Source: Artemisia argyi (taxonomy: Eukaryota; Streptophyta; Magnoliopsida; Asterales; Asteraceae). From it: DNA of 64,000 nt. Below the pieces are notes generated by a model. The model was not told the DNA's origin. It searched no databases and was given only the letters and a program-made list of their open reading frames with translations. The stretch lies in assembly GCA_030686995.1 (NCBI GenBank), contig CM060703.1, positions 118,588,861-118,652,860 on the forward strand. Direction: 5' to 3'. Positions 22,701 to 33,328 of this stretch are shown here, piece by piece (the stretch's first letter is position 1; each line of letters starts with the position of its first letter). A program made the translations under genes and the position numbers.

Positions 22701-23481
22701 AAGTGACACGGTTGATACACCCATGGTTAAAAGATCCAAACTTGATGACGACTCAGCAGGAGTAACCGTTGATCATACCAAATACAGAAGCATGATTGGA
22801 TCTCTCATGTACCTCACAGCAAGTAGGCCAGACCTTCTTTTCGCAGTATGCATGTGTGCTAGATATCAATCCAAGCCCACCAAAAAGCACTTAGAAGCAG
22901 TCAAGAGAATCTTCAGATATCTCCAAGGGACAATTCACATGGGTCTTTGGTACCCTAAAGACAATGCAATGGCTCTTACAGCCTACTCAGATGCTGATCA
23001 TGCGGGGTGTCAAGATACTCGCAAAAGTACTTCCGGAGGTGCTCAATTCTTGGGTGAGAAACTTGTCAGCTGGTCATCCAAAAAGCAGATGTGCACTTCG
23101 ATATCATCCATAGAAGTTGAATACATAGCCATGTCCTCGTGCTGTGCTCAAATTTTATGGATGAGATCACAGCTATCAGATTATGGGTATGAGTTCAACA
23201 AAATCCCAATGTATTGTGATAACAAAACTGCCATTGCCCTGTGTTGCAATAATGTCCAGCACTCCAGAGCCAAGCATATTGACATTCGTCATCACTTCAT
23301 CAGAGAACAAGTGGAGAAAGGGATAGTGGAACTCTACTTTGTGAGGACAGAGTTTCAGCTGGCTGATATATTTGCTAAGGCTCTTTCTCAAGAAAGATTT
23401 CAGTTCATTCTTCCACGACTTGGGATGAAGAGCCTCACTCCAGAAACTCTTAAGTCACTCCGGGAAGAGAATGATGATTGA
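19759..23481 (+). CDS. Copia-A Pol: protease, integrase, reverse transcriptase, RNase H
   Basis: 1240 residues, open throughout, ending TGA at 23479-23481. Another W-K-(A/P)-T-G unit lies at about 14. The aspartic protease has [11 protein letters not shown] with D94. The GAG-pre-integrase HHCC finger spans about 220-260 ([10 protein letters not shown] ... CSSCQLGK). The integrase core has D288, D351 and E387 (35 residues between the last two). The copia RT contains YVDD at 914-917. RNase H has D1078 (SDADHAG), E1121 and D1154. This protease-integrase-RT-RNase H order defines Ty1/copia. No catalytic residue is missing. The listed start follows a stop, so in the intact ancestor this was part of one long polyprotein. 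Confidence 0.95.
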   Translation: MTYMPDPKSLEVKKWKATGRIFPLVTQCLDIKSAASTGIGSSVRANENTDPASFKYAYAKLLDPNYTRGSMFFQLSISVWFQMQVVQIVLWYLDSGCSKHMTGDRSRLRNFVKKFIGAVRFRNDHFGAIMGYGDYVFGDSMISRVYNVEGLRHNLFSVGKFCDSDLEVAFRKHTCFVRELDGVDLLKGSRGTNLYAISIEDMMRSSPICLLSKASKSKSWLWHRRLNHLNFGTINELSRKDLVRGMPRLKYEKDHLCSSCQLGKSKKQTHKPKPTNSNTKVLHTLHMDLCGPMRVQSFNGKRYILVIVDDYSRFTWVKFLRSKDETPEIIIKIIKQLQVRLNKTVRIIRTDNGTEFVNQKLTQLYESIGISHQKSIPPTPQQNGVVERRNHTLVEAARTMLIFSKTPMFLWAEAIATACYTQNRSLMHPLHNKTPYKLVHHKKHDLSFLRIFGALCYPTNDNEDLGKLKAKADIVVFVGYVPDRKGYRIYNKRTRQIMETIHVTFDELTEHTTSGHTSYGPSHNLLSPGPISSGLVQNSIHVTPYVPPTCDELKTLFDPMFDEYIESQPPHEPVQPAVEPNSMVVNTPHDTNGPSTSISLDLDAPECSNSHNESNFQSSSEHQGVTSDNSWEVNPFAPHEEEPFENVFAPESSNETSSSGESNNAISVHYPQPHEHLRKWTNDHPIDNIIGYPSRPVSTRKQLATDALWYFFNSVLSKIEPKEFKDALTKVSWFTAMQEEILEFDRLDVWELVPPPECAMIIALKWIFKVKLDEHGDVLKTKARLVAKGYSQQEDIDFEESFAPVARIEAIRIFLANAASSNMIVYQMDVKTAFLNGDLKEVVYVTQLEGFVDPERPNHVYRLKKALYGLKQAPKAWYDTLSKFLLANQFTKGVVDPTLFTRKTGNKLLHVQIYVDDIIFASSDSNECDRFAKEMSSKFQMSMMGQMSFFLGLQISQNLSGIFINHAKYASDILKKFGFNSSDTVDTPMVKRSKLDDDSAGVTVDHTKYRSMIGSLMYLTASRPDLLFAVCMCARYQSKPTKKHLEAVKRIFRYLQGTIHMGLWYPKDNAMALTAYSDADHAGCQDTRKSTSGGAQFLGEKLVSWSSKKQMCTSISSIEVEYIAMSSCCAQILWMRSQLSDYGYEFNKIPMYCDNKTAIALCCNNVQHSRAKHIDIRHHFIREQVEKGIVELYFVRTEFQLADIFAKALSQERFQFILPRLGMKSLTPETLKSLREENDD

Positions 23482-25830
23482 AGGATTGACTTCACATATC
23501 CTTGTACATAAATTAAATAAAAAAATAGAAAATTATAAAACCTATAAAAACCATAAAAATCTGAAAAATCATTAAAATCCAAAAATATTCTCCTCGCGAC
23601 ATGTCTCTTGTGTAATCAATATTATGTACGTTTCTAGAAATGTCATTCAACAATGACAGAGAATCATACATATGCTTGAGCAAGAGTTTTTTGTTTTCAA
23701 ATAAAGTTTTTTTTAAAACATGTCGTATCTCAAAATATTCTTCCAAAATATGGCATGCAGTCATTTCAGGCTGTAACCCGAACTTAAAATTATGGCTTGC
23801 TATTACTTCAGATAGCAACCCGCTCTTCATAATGGGGAAAACATGTCGCCAAAAGACGGTTGTTCCTCTCACTGGGTGATGTTCACCCGGGCATGGATTA
23901 CTTTATATCCGTGTTTCTTCGATTTAATGTACGTTTCAGTGCATTATTTCTTGTTTAAGAAATGAAGTCTTCTTTTTATCAAAACAAATATTTTTCTTTC
24001 TATGATTCTTCATAAAATTATTTGTGGTTAAAATGGTGGTTTAAAACAATATTTGAAAATCAATTGGGCTTAGATTTTTCATAAATTTGCCACTCAATCT
24101 ATGACAAAAGGCTTAAATTTTTCATTAAAATTTTAAATAGAAAACGGGTCATAGATTGAGGGGGAGAGTGATTTCAAATTTTATTTTAGATCATCAAATG
24201 TTTTTCTTTGTTCGGCTCAAGTAGTGAATGAATATGTGCTGTTATGTGTCACAATATGAATATTTTCATGAGTTTCGTTTTATACTCCAAATCTTTTATA
24301 AACTCATCATAACTGACAATAACAGAGTCCCTCATAATTTGAGGGAGAGCAGTAATATGTTCCAATATCAGCTTGTATAAATCAGACACATTTTCTCCCA
24401 AAATTTTCTCCAATATTTAAATCAATTGGGATCCAAATTCTCAAATGATTTGAAATTTTTGATCGGGGGAGAGAGTGTGATTTAAATATATAATCTGATA
24501 AAAAGTGATCATTAAAGACTCAACCAGGCACTCCTCCCTCCATGTGCTAAACAATTTCGAATACCGATGCACATGTTGAAGGAGAGCATTTCTGAAAGAT
24601 CAAAAACAATTGAGGTACAAATGCTTTGATATCAAATATCATGAGTACCTTGATTGATTTTCAATTGGTTTTAAGGCGGAGAGAACAATACCAAAGACCG
24701 ACCATTTTACTTTATGCAATGGAGTTATAAGGATGATAAGGTTAGGTATTAGTTCCCATGATCCACCAGAACCGGAGGGATCTTCCCAGGAACAATCCTC
24801 TAGTTATAGTAGAAGTACTTAGGAATGATTAAAAAAGGAGAAAAGTGAGATAAGGGAAGAGTGCCGACTGAGATGGAGCTAGGACTGGAACAAACCCAAC
24901 AAGGTTCTAGTGATCAAGTCTCGGTAAGAACTGAAGGGGTTGAAGAATGAAAAATAAATGTAAATGAGAAAGGGTAAAAAGAAATAGCCCTCCATATATT
25001 CAACCTTAGGGCAGAAATCGGGTTCAACTCATATGCTACCGGTGGTTACCAAGGTAACACTAGTATTGAAGACAAGACGTCATGGACCCAGTGACGCATT
25101 GCACTAACCTTCCAAGCCACTCAAGTTCTCTTAAAAGGACTTGTTTCAATCTCACGGGGAACCCTGCATAATGTATCGACCGCTCATTGCGAGCCATGTT
25201 GATACCAAAACAGGAGACACCTCTCCAGTCTCCAGGAGCGGATCAAAATGCACTATTGAGTCTAGAGCCAAGAGATCATCCATAAATCTCAATAGGACAC
25301 ACTTCCAAATATGCTTATTGTTTCACACAATGTGGAAAATAAGGTAAAATATTTAGAGTCCTACGCATTATCCTTGTGGTATTGCCAGAACATCCGAATG
25401 ATATGCAATATTCACAATGAAGATGGAAATCCTTCTAGAGCGAACATCTCTCAAGCTCTTGGTAGGTGACATGTGAGATCCATCTTGGAGTGACAACTGG
25501 AAAGCAATGATGGTGCGATTCAAATTTGAATCAAACTTGTTCCAGGATATGGATTGACAGATACTTTTGCAAAAACCTTTCAGTGTGCTCACAAACTAAT
25601 TTTCGAGCACATTGATTGTGTACAATCTTTCAAACAAAAGTATTTTTGATGGAAATGTGATTCAAAGCATAAAACTCTCGTCGTGTCGCAAAAATGTTTA
25701 TTATATGACACGCGAGTGATTTCTATAAATCTATTTCTCATCAATCCGTGAATATCAATTCACCGATTCACTCTATCGTGCTGTATGCTTTGAGACGTTC
25801 CGGTATGAGAACATGCTTAGTATGAAGATT
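23482..25830 (+). other. Copia-A 3' noncoding region with repeated purine tracts
   Basis: I find no env-like or other convincing frame. Several purine tracts like that before the 3' LTR recur: near 24157 (TTGAGGGGGAGAGTG), 24339 (TTTGAGGGAGAGC), 24466 (TCGGGGGAGAGAGTG), 24574 and 24675. Such tracts could be extra plus-strand primers. The rest is AT-rich. Confidence 0.55.
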
Positions 25831-27250
25831 TGATGCGTGGGAATTGCACCAGGCTTTACCTCTCGAGGGATCTCAAGAAGCTTACAACCCCCACAAGGCA
25901 GTGTACCTGATCGTTGTAGTATAGTATAGTGACAAGTACCGGGGGATTGATCGTTCAACTCAGGAATAGTGTCGCTAGGATTAGAAAGCCTATAAACTAG
26001 GTCTAGAGGTGAGAGATGATTCTTTTTGTATTTTTTATATTTTATAAAAGCAAGTAAAAATCTCGGTTTTGGAAGAGTGGGCGGAATTAGTTGCTAGCCA
26101 ACTAACCCAATAACTACAGATGCAATAAAAATAAAATAACATAAATGAAAATAAAGCTAATTAATAATGTGGTGTGAACAATAGATGGGAGAATTGTGTT
26201 TACTTAGATTTCACTACTCCCTAGATATCTTTTACAGGTTAATTGTTTGTTACAGTTGCATGGATGATGGGTTATATTCCTTAATACCAATTGTGGGGTG
26301 GCGTACTTACTTCCCCAATTCTATAACCTCCTACTTCACTCCTATGTCGAGCCTGCAAGAAGCTCCTAACATGGGATCACTAGAATTCACTCATGCATTA
26401 AATACAACCATAAAACTTAGTACACATCGGTTCATGTTTCTTAAGACATTCAAGCAAGTTACACAATGGAGATCTGCTAGTTTTCTTAAGCCTAACATTG
26501 AGATCATTCATCCATTACAACTATAAACAAGCAATCAACCTATAATCAACATATAGGTTTCATTACATCTAAGCAAACATACAAGAGATCTATCCTAGCA
26601 TGTTCAAATCAAGACAAGCGTAAGATATATTCAAACAACACATAGACATATTGAATGAATTGAAAGGATACTTATCTCAATTGAACATGAAGGGTTTCAA
26701 GGGATGAAAACCCTTGAAAATACTGTAAAAGTCGTGTTAGGGTTTATGAAGTTCGCCCCTAAAATTCTCCTCTCAAGTTACACACTTAATGAATGAAAAT
26801 TAGAAAAGTATATATAGATTTCATGAGGTGACGGCGTCAAGAGGAAAGTTCTGACGCCGTCATCTCGCCGCCAATAAAATTCTTGGATTGCCTAGATCCA
26901 GATCTAACGTCGTCATGTTTATTCATGCTCTGGGCCATCACCACTTTTACTCTTGACGGCCTTGATATGATGTCGTCACATTTTCTCTGGGCCGTCACTA
27001 AAATTGCTCTTGACGCGGTCATCAAAACCTTCTTGACGCCGTCAGGTACTGTTCCCAGCAAGGAAAATTAAGACGTTGTCGTTTTCTTTACTTTTATGCT
27101 CCAAAAACGTCCGAAATGCTTCCTTTTCCATAATTCACTCCCAAAGTACCTAAAATCACAAAAGGAACGATTTAGGGCAATATTTGATCAAATAAATTCC
27201 AATTCCGGCTTAAATGACCCCCTAAAAATGGATCATTTTTTGCCTCATCA
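25831..27250 (-). repeat. Solo LTR of the Athila/Tat-like family, copy 2
   Basis: Plus strand TGATGCGTGG ... TTGCCTCATCA, flanked by AGATT at 25826-25830 and 27251-27255. TATA box near 26806-26815 on the minus strand, with TGACG/CGTCA inverted repeats upstream at 26826-27050. It lies in the copia-A 3' region, so it is younger than copia-A. Confidence 0.9.
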
Positions 27251-27878
27251 AGATTCTAAAGTGGATTCTTTGGAAAATTCATTACTACAAGCTGGAAATT
27301 TTTGTCAAGGAGAGTCTTCTTTAAAAGAGACTCTACCTGATCACGGTTCGGTTTTCACAGAACCGGAGGGTAGTCTGTCCTCGCAGAACGAATGACAAAG
27401 CCATATTCATTCTCTATCTTTATTGCTAACTGTTTTATTTCAGGGACACATATAAAGATGGAGTTTATGGTTCCCATTTCCAGCTGAATCAGGTCAATCC
27501 ATAACTCATGCTCACACATCCTCCTTACTATCTATGATGATAATGAAGGATGAGAGACTCCCTACACTTAATGTTGAGAGACTACCAACAACGCTTCTGC
27601 AACTCTGATGAAAAGTCTCCTAATACAGAAGGGTGTGAGCATGACGGTCCTAAAGTCACTACATCACATGAAGGGAATACTTCTATGGATGAGCTTGGAG
27701 ATTTACTGTGGCTGATGATCTCAAAGAAGCTCAAAGATCACTCAACTCAAAGGAACTCAAATCACAAGTTCATTGCTTAAAGTAAAAAGTTAACACAAAT
27801 TGAAGAATCAGAACCTACGAGCTACAAAGTCTAAAGAATGCTTGAAGAACAAAGAGCTTAATTTCAAAGGTGACCTCG
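27251..27878 (+). other. Copia-A 3' noncoding region, continued
   Basis: Sequence between the solo LTR and the final purine tract. A 76-residue frame (27550-27780) is present but matches nothing I know and is probably chance. ACCGGAGGG near 27363 also occurs near 24773. Confidence 0.4.
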
Positions 27879-27891
27879 GTTAGGGGGAGAT
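27879..27891 (+). other. Copia-A polypurine tract
   Basis: TTAGGGGGAGAT immediately before the 3' LTR start TGTAAGG at 27892. This is the expected primer for plus-strand synthesis. Confidence 0.85.
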
Positions 27892-28250
27892 TGTAAGGAA
27901 TACAAATATTCCTATGAAAGACTCGGTCACCTAAATATTGTAATAGCATTAAGTTAGCTCGTAGTTAGTTTAGTTATTAGTTAGAATTAGTTTAAGTAAC
28001 ATCGTGGAAGAAGGACGGGTCTTTACCCACTGTATGCCTGATCCACAGCCCGGGTGTGGGCGTTTTTATTCTTTGTATAAATACCCCTCTCCCACCAAGG
28101 GAGAGGGTTGGACCTTCTCATTCTTAGTAATCTAATATTTCATTTTCTCTCTCAAGGTTCCAAGTTTTCTTTCTCCTTCTTTCTCTCTTAATCCATACGC
28201 CACACTAACCACCATAATCATCATGTTTATGACTTAGTGACTATCCTACA
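27892..28250 (+). repeat. Copia-A 3' LTR
   Basis: TGTAAGG ... ATCCTACA, 359 bp, followed by GATCA. It differs from the 5' LTR at base 4 (T/A) and at four other transitions that I can see. Confidence 0.95.
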
Positions 28251-28404
28251 GATCATTTGTATGGGTATGAGGTTTAGTTGTTGGTTGACTTGGAACAACA
28301 TCACTTGAGTTGTGACAAGAGTCAAGTTTTCTCCTCCAAACGGGTTTGACGGAGATCCTTGCGGTTCTTGAAAACTTGGGTTTTTGGTTGTTGGGAGATG
28401 ACAT
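28251..28404 (-). pseudogene. Proline-rich ORF, 5' part (interrupted by copia-A)
   Basis: Minus strand from ATG 28404: begins MSSPNNQKPKFSRTARISV, basic and Ser/Pro rich. It reads to the GATCA duplication and continues in the same frame at 13874. A TATA box (CTATAAATG, near 28452-28444) stands about 45 bases before the ATG, supporting this start. The function is unknown. Confidence 0.55.
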
Positions 28405-28690
28405 GTTTGGATGTGTGAACATTTATGATGGAAAGAAGGCATTTATAGTGTAGGAAAAATGTGGTTTAGGAAGGTAAATTTTGAGAGATAGTTTGGGACA
28501 AAGTATGTTTGTGGATTTTGGGAAGTATAGGGTGAAGTGGGTCAAAAAGTGATAAAGAAAACAGTAACCCTGACCATCAGATGGCTGGTCCCCTTAATTA
28601 GGGGCCGGTCCCCTTAATCATTAAGGGGGGCCACCTTATATAATTAAGAGGGTCGCCCATCTAGTGAATTCCAGATTGCCAGAATTGGGT
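28405..28690 (-). promoter_or_regulatory. Promoter region of the proline-rich gene with GC-rich palindromes
   Basis: A minus-strand TATA box lies near 28448. Further upstream are nested inverted repeats: CCCCTTAATTAGGGG near 28592-28606 and CCCCTTAATCATTAAGGGG near 28611-28629, with GGTC/GGCC blocks between. They form a GC-clamped palindromic cluster upstream of the gene. Confidence 0.45.
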
Positions 28691-29793
28691 TTTTGGCAGA
28701 AAATTTTGCAGAAAGGTTGTGTTTTTGGGTTTGGATTCAAGTAAGTTCAACTCTTTGAGGCAACATAGGATATACTAATCATATATATAGGGCATGTTTT
28801 TAAAATAAATCAAGTAGACAAGTAATTTCTAATTTATATGCAATCAACTTATTAGCCAATTAAGTCATATACCCAAGGAAGGAATAAAACATGCTAACCA
28901 TATATTCAACTATATGAAAATGATGATTAGGGGGCTAGTCCAAACATATTGATGAGTGCCTATAAGTAACAAAAAGAAAGTTATAATTATATGGACTTCA
29001 AGACTTGTTACAATCAAGATCCATATAGGCAAACCATGATTCTCATGAAATGATTTGGTTTTATTGTGAATGTCATATTCATAGAGGTATATGATAAATG
29101 TGAGAAAATCATATATGGTTTTAAGAAAACGTTTTTAGCTTTATTCAACAATGCCTTGAAATAGGTTCAAGTGTGTATTTGAGTAAAATAGATTGGGTTT
29201 TGCTTCACGAGATGTTGATAAAAGAGACAAGGAAATTTTCCCAATTTTGATTTTGATTAAACCAAAAGTGTGATTGCTCATAGTCAAAGAAGTTGTTTGA
29301 AGAAAAATGAGATCGTTATTTGAAAGATTGTTTTTCAAAATGTGAGGTTTTATGCAAGATATTTGATTTTGGATATCAAGACTCACTTGTTGTGGATGTA
29401 TAAATCATATTCAAGAGAATCGGTTAAGCCCATTGTCACATATAACCACCTAGTATGCTAACTAAAGACATGAATAAGTGATGACATAATCCTATGGGCT
29501 TAATGCAATATAATTGAGAGGTATAACTAATCATCTACATATACTTACTTATCTCTTCATTGTTTTTAACAATAACTTATCTTAATCCATGGTTAAATTA
29601 TAAAGTATTTATTTTTGCTATTAGTTTGGTCATTTATCCTAAATGATAAACATTCTATTAGTGGTCATAGATGATGTCTAAATTCAATGATAAATAAGAA
29701 AGTAGGCAATAAATCCAAAATCTAGAAAATCAACTAAACTAATCTCTCGTATATATATATTAGTAATATTAATAATATATGAACAAGGCAACC
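28691..29793. other. AT-rich spacer, no gene recognised
   Basis: Short frames only (for example 29141-29386 on the minus strand), with no recognisable motif. It may be upstream sequence of the proline-rich gene unit. Confidence 0.35.
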
Positions 29794-30830
29794 ACTGGTA
29801 CAAAAAGTTGTATTGGTCACGCCAAAAATGTGTAACGATATGCATATAGTCACACACGTTTTTTTCGTTGTGTGTCACTAAAGGTCCCGCCACCGTAGGT
29901 GGCATATGGTCACATTGTTGAGTTCGTGGCCTTTTCCATCAAAAAAGAGTGACCAAAACCCCGAATATGTGTGACAAATTAGGCACAAGTTTTGTTGGAT
30001 TAGTCATTATCAGTGACCGTAAACACCTTATAGTCACACGAATGTTTTTTGAGAGTGACTATTGTTCGTCCTTTGGCCACATAAATATATAATATATGTG
30101 ACATTTGAGATGATATATTCAAGTAAATGTGTATTTTGTGTGACTATTTCCCGTCCTGTGGCCACATGAATATACAATAAATGTGACGTTTGTGATGATT
30201 TAGTCACACAATGGGTGTTGTTTTTTTGGAGTTAGTCACATACAATTTAACACAAAGTGGCCAAAAGTGTAAATAAGTGTGACCATATACTGTTTAAAGT
30301 GAAGAAATGTGTATTTTGTGTGACTATTGATCATCCAATGGCCACGTGAATTTTATGTTTGTGTGGCCTTTTGTAATATTTAGTCACACAAAGCATGTTT
30401 GTTTTGGTTATTTAGTCACATACCATTAATCAAACAGTGGCCAAAAGTGTTAATAAGTGTGACCATATGTTGTTTAAAGTGAAGAAATGTGTATTTTGTG
30501 TGACTATTGATCATCCAATGGCCACATGAATTTTATGTTTGTGTGGCCTTTTGTAATATTTAGTCACACAAAGCATGTTTGTTTTGGGTATTTAGTCACA
30601 TACCATTAATCAAACAGTGGCCAAAAGTGTAATAAGTGTGACCGTATGTTGTTTAAAGTGAAGAAATGTGTATTTTGCGTGACTATAGATCATCCAATGG
30701 CCACGTGAATTTTATGTTTGTGTGGCCTTCGGTAATATTTAGTCACACAATGACTAAAGCAAACAGTGACCAAAAGTGTTAATAAGTGTGACTATATGCA
30801 TCTTTTAGTCACATTTAAAAAATCAATATA
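29794..30830 (+). repeat. CACTA-like terminus and subterminal repeat array
   Basis: The terminal CACTGGTAC is followed by many TAGTCACAC/GTGTGAC(T/C)A motifs in both orientations. A 179-180-bp unit with GAAGAAATGTGTATTTTG is repeated at 30301, 30481 and 30660, with looser copies from about 30060. Subterminal repeats of this kind are transposase-binding sites in En/Spm-type elements. Confidence 0.65.
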
Positions 30831-31453
30831 TATCAAAACAATTCAAATATATATCAAAACAAATTCAAGTACAATAAAATTGGAATGTATATAACTGAAC
30901 AAAATATAAAATTGGACATCCTTTTATACACCAAGGAGTCCTAGTCGGCTTACAATAGTTTCTTTATAAGTATCTATAATCTTTTCCATAAGCAAGTAGC
31001 AACTTCGAGCGGTCTTAATCTCTGAGCAGTACCAACTTCAACTAGCAGTAGTAATTTTTGTACTAGCAGTAGTAAATACTTTGCCACATTTTCTTTGAAG
31101 TTCATGAGCTGCACTAAATCCATCTAAGCAATATTAACACAAACATGATAAGCAGTAATTCAAACAACATCATGAAGACTTTTAATCCAAAACAATGAAC
31201 ATACTAATAAAATTTGCAGTTAAACTTACAAGTTTTTCTCCCATTGATCTAATCTCATCATCTGGATATAAAAGCCTTGAAAATGTAGGCTGCTACATAT
31301 CAACACATCAGGATGAGAGCAGGACTAGAACATGTCAAAGCTCACAACATAACAGAACTAGATGAGCCACTGGTTCAACTATCTGCACAAACATGATAGG
31401 AGAGTTAATACTAGTACCACGTTAGTACTGCTGGAGCAGAGTTACTACTGCTA

Positions 31454-31456
<3 letters not shown>
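30831..31456. other. AT-rich interior, no gene recognised
   Basis: Contains several AGCAGTAGTAA/CTAGCAGTAG repeats at 31030-31075 and 31415-31455. No reading frame of interest. Confidence 0.4.

Positions 31457-31537
<81 letters not shown>
31457..31537. repeat. (TA)n microsatellite
   Basis: About 81 bases of uninterrupted TA repeat. Confidence 0.95.
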
Positions 31538-31541
<4 letters not shown>

Positions 31542-31663
31542 GAATGTATATAAATGAAGCAAATATATATATAATTGTATTTCAAATTCAATAAAAATCG
31601 AATGTATAAAAATGAAGCAAATATATATAAAATTGTAATGTCGTATATAATCAAATTCTCAAC

Positions 31664-32005
31664 TATCATAAGTTAAAACCTGTTGACTCTTCGCCGCCTT
31701 AGCTTGCTTTTGCAAGGTTTCACTAGAGACCAAATGTTTTCGCTTCGTTGGTACTAATTTTAGTCCTGTATTTTGTTCACTAATATTTGGTATCATAGTT
31801 GGTGGTGTAACCTGTAGAACCGGTTTGTCGTGGCTTAAGCGTTTTCGTATGTCCGATAGTTTTAACAGGTTCCTATATGTATATATAAAACACGGTACAT
31901 TAGTCATGTACGTAAAACTAAAAAAAATCAATGGTGGATGTTTTATTACTTACCACTGTTTCCATTACTGATATGTTTTCCAAAGTTTCAATGGCCATTG
32001 GAGTG
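31664..32005 (-). pseudogene. Two exon-like pieces of unknown origin
   Basis: Minus strand. The upstream piece reads MAIETLENISVMETV and ends at a strong donor (GTG|GTAAGTAA, 31953). The next piece starts after an acceptor (ATATAG|GAACC, 31872), reads SDIRKRLSHDKPVLQV ... KRKHLVSSETLQKQAKAAKS and ends in a stop near 31664. The splice sites suggest real gene structure. I do not recognise the protein. It could be further cargo or a CACTA-encoded DNA-binding protein. Confidence 0.4.
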
Positions 32006-32238
32006 GTCACATGCAATATAAATTAAGAAATACAATGGTGTTATCATTAGAAAATGAAATTGTTAACAACATAAAAAGTGGCTTACATCTGAGTCTATTG
32101 CCAGTTTCTTTCTGCAAAAAAAAATATGGGAAATGTAAGAAACCAAGGCACTAATAATGCTGCATAATATAAGATCTGCCAACCATGAAACCGTAAAAAT
32201 ATACATTGGTTGGCTTTGGTGACTGAGATGGAGCATAC

Positions 32239-32797
32239 CCACGCCTCGAAAATGAAGTATGCCAGAAAATCCACCTGAGGGAATTTTTAGCCAGGCATCC
32301 CATGTATCATCCTCACCCGTGAAAATAGCATGTAGCCCCTGCAAGAAACAAGTAACGTGATTAATGGTAACATAAAAGACGACAACATTAGATGTCCCAA
32401 ATATAAGTTTAGCCTCAAAAACAAACATACGGGTTGCATATCGAATCGGGCAACAAATAATATACAATTGGTTGCAATTTTATGCAGTGCCAAACGTGGA
32501 ACGAATAAATGTCAAACACATTACCAAGCAAGCAAATCACTAAAATTTGGTACAAATGAAACAGTTTCACAAAAAGCAACCATATTTGAGTCAATTTCCT
32601 ATATAACAGATGTTATGTTAATCTTTTGATAGATAACTTACGCAATTGCGATAAGCAAACTCCAACTATTCAGCAACATCCTCCCGGAGTGGAAACCAAT
32701 CAAGACTCCCTTTACGAGCAAAAAAGTGGCCTCTTAGAACACGTTGATTGTCTCCATTCCAATAAACAGGAAAACTATTTCGTCTTAATAAGTCTAC
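32239..32797 (-). pseudogene. SGR2-like DDHD phospholipase fragment, three exons
   Basis: Minus strand, with splice sites. Exon 1 (32797-32642; acceptor TTGCAG, donor GTAAGT) encodes VDLLRRNSFPVYWNGDNQR, LRGHFFARKGSLDWFPLRED, then a stop where CAG would be Gln. Exon 2 (32495-32431; donor GTATGT) reads VWHCIKLQP, then LFVARFDMQ in a shifted frame. Exon 3 (32338-32239; acceptor TTGCAG) reads GLHAIFTGEDDTWDAWL and SGGFSGILHF. This order matches the N-terminal half of plant SHOOT GRAVITROPISM 2, a phosphatidic-acid-type phospholipase A1 of the vacuole membrane. The catalytic serine and DDHD regions are absent. The nonsense and frameshift mutations make it a pseudogene fragment, probably captured. 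Confidence 0.8.
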
Positions 32798-33328
32798 CTG
32801 CAACAATTACCACCACACGAATTTATAATCAAAAACATGTTTTAGGCTAGTTTAATCCACGAAAATCAATGTAAATCATTTTATATTCGATTACACATTT
32901 AAGAAAATATAAATTAAATATGTGTTTAAGCATACCCATGAACAGAGTAGGATAGCTGAGATGAGGGTGATGGTGGCTCGACTGTGATGGTGGTGGTTAT
33001 CTCGAACCAAACAACCGAAGCAAAAAAAGTCTCCCATACAGTTCCCTTGTCTTGATGACGGTGATGGCGTGGAGGAGCGATGGTTGGTGGAACCACGGCG
33101 AGATAAGGCGGTGAAGTGTGGCGGTGATGTGAGTCGGTTCTAGAGAGAAGGAGAAGAGATGAATAGAGAAAAGATAGATCTGACTAAGCTAGTATTAGTG
33201 TTAATGTTTTGATTTTGGGTGAAAAAGGGGCGCCATATGAGCGGAGCGGGAGATTGAAATTTTGGGGAAAATTAAGGGGCGGGATCATTAGAGCACTATA
33301 TTAAAAATTTTGAGATGGAAAGCCTATC
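32798..33328. other. Upstream region of the SGR2-like fragment
   Basis: Minus strand 33120-32940 contains ATGGGAGAC... in a short frame rich in His/Ser/Thr and a possible donor (ATGG|GTATGC, near 32935). I do not recognise it. 33220-33300 is GC-richer. The sequence ends with CTATC, the duplication of gypsy B. Confidence 0.35.

Larger units (their letters stand above)
13880..28250 (+). mobile_element. Copia-A: nearly complete Ty1/copia retrotransposon
   Basis: Both LTRs are 359 bp (13880-14238, 27892-28250), with five differences counted by eye (about 1.4%). The duplication GATCA flanks it at 13875-13879 and 28251-28255. Inside: primer-binding site, a 1-kb leader with a minisatellite, gag, a long coiled-coil region, protease-integrase-RT-RNase H in copia order, then 3 kb without genes carrying repeated purine tracts. 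A solo LTR (25831-27250) sits in that 3' part. Without it, copia-A is about 12.9 kb, long for a copia element. Two nonsense codons and a frameshift make this copy non-autonomous. Confidence 0.93.
29794..33328 (+). mobile_element. CACTA-like element, left end with gene-fragment cargo (right end not found)
   Basis: CACTGGTACAAAAAG at 29794 is a CACTA-superfamily type terminus. It is followed by about 1 kb of subterminal repeats built on TAGTCACA / GTGTGACTA. Minus-strand exon pieces lie from 31664 to 32797. No matching right terminus is visible before gypsy B at 33329 or after it at 54696, so the extent is a lower bound. No transposase domain is recognisable, so this copy would be non-autonomous. 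Confidence 0.55.

Noticed and set aside
23482..27891. An env-like gene after copia-A pol
   Set aside because: No frame above about 115 residues on the plus strand, no signal peptide or membrane segments seen.
29141..29386. 81-residue minus-strand frame
   Set aside because: AT-rich, no motif, no promoter or splice context.
30301..30840. Regular 179-bp repeats as a CRISPR or satellite array
   Set aside because: Only three or four units, plant DNA, and next to a CACTA terminus. Subterminal repeats explain them better.
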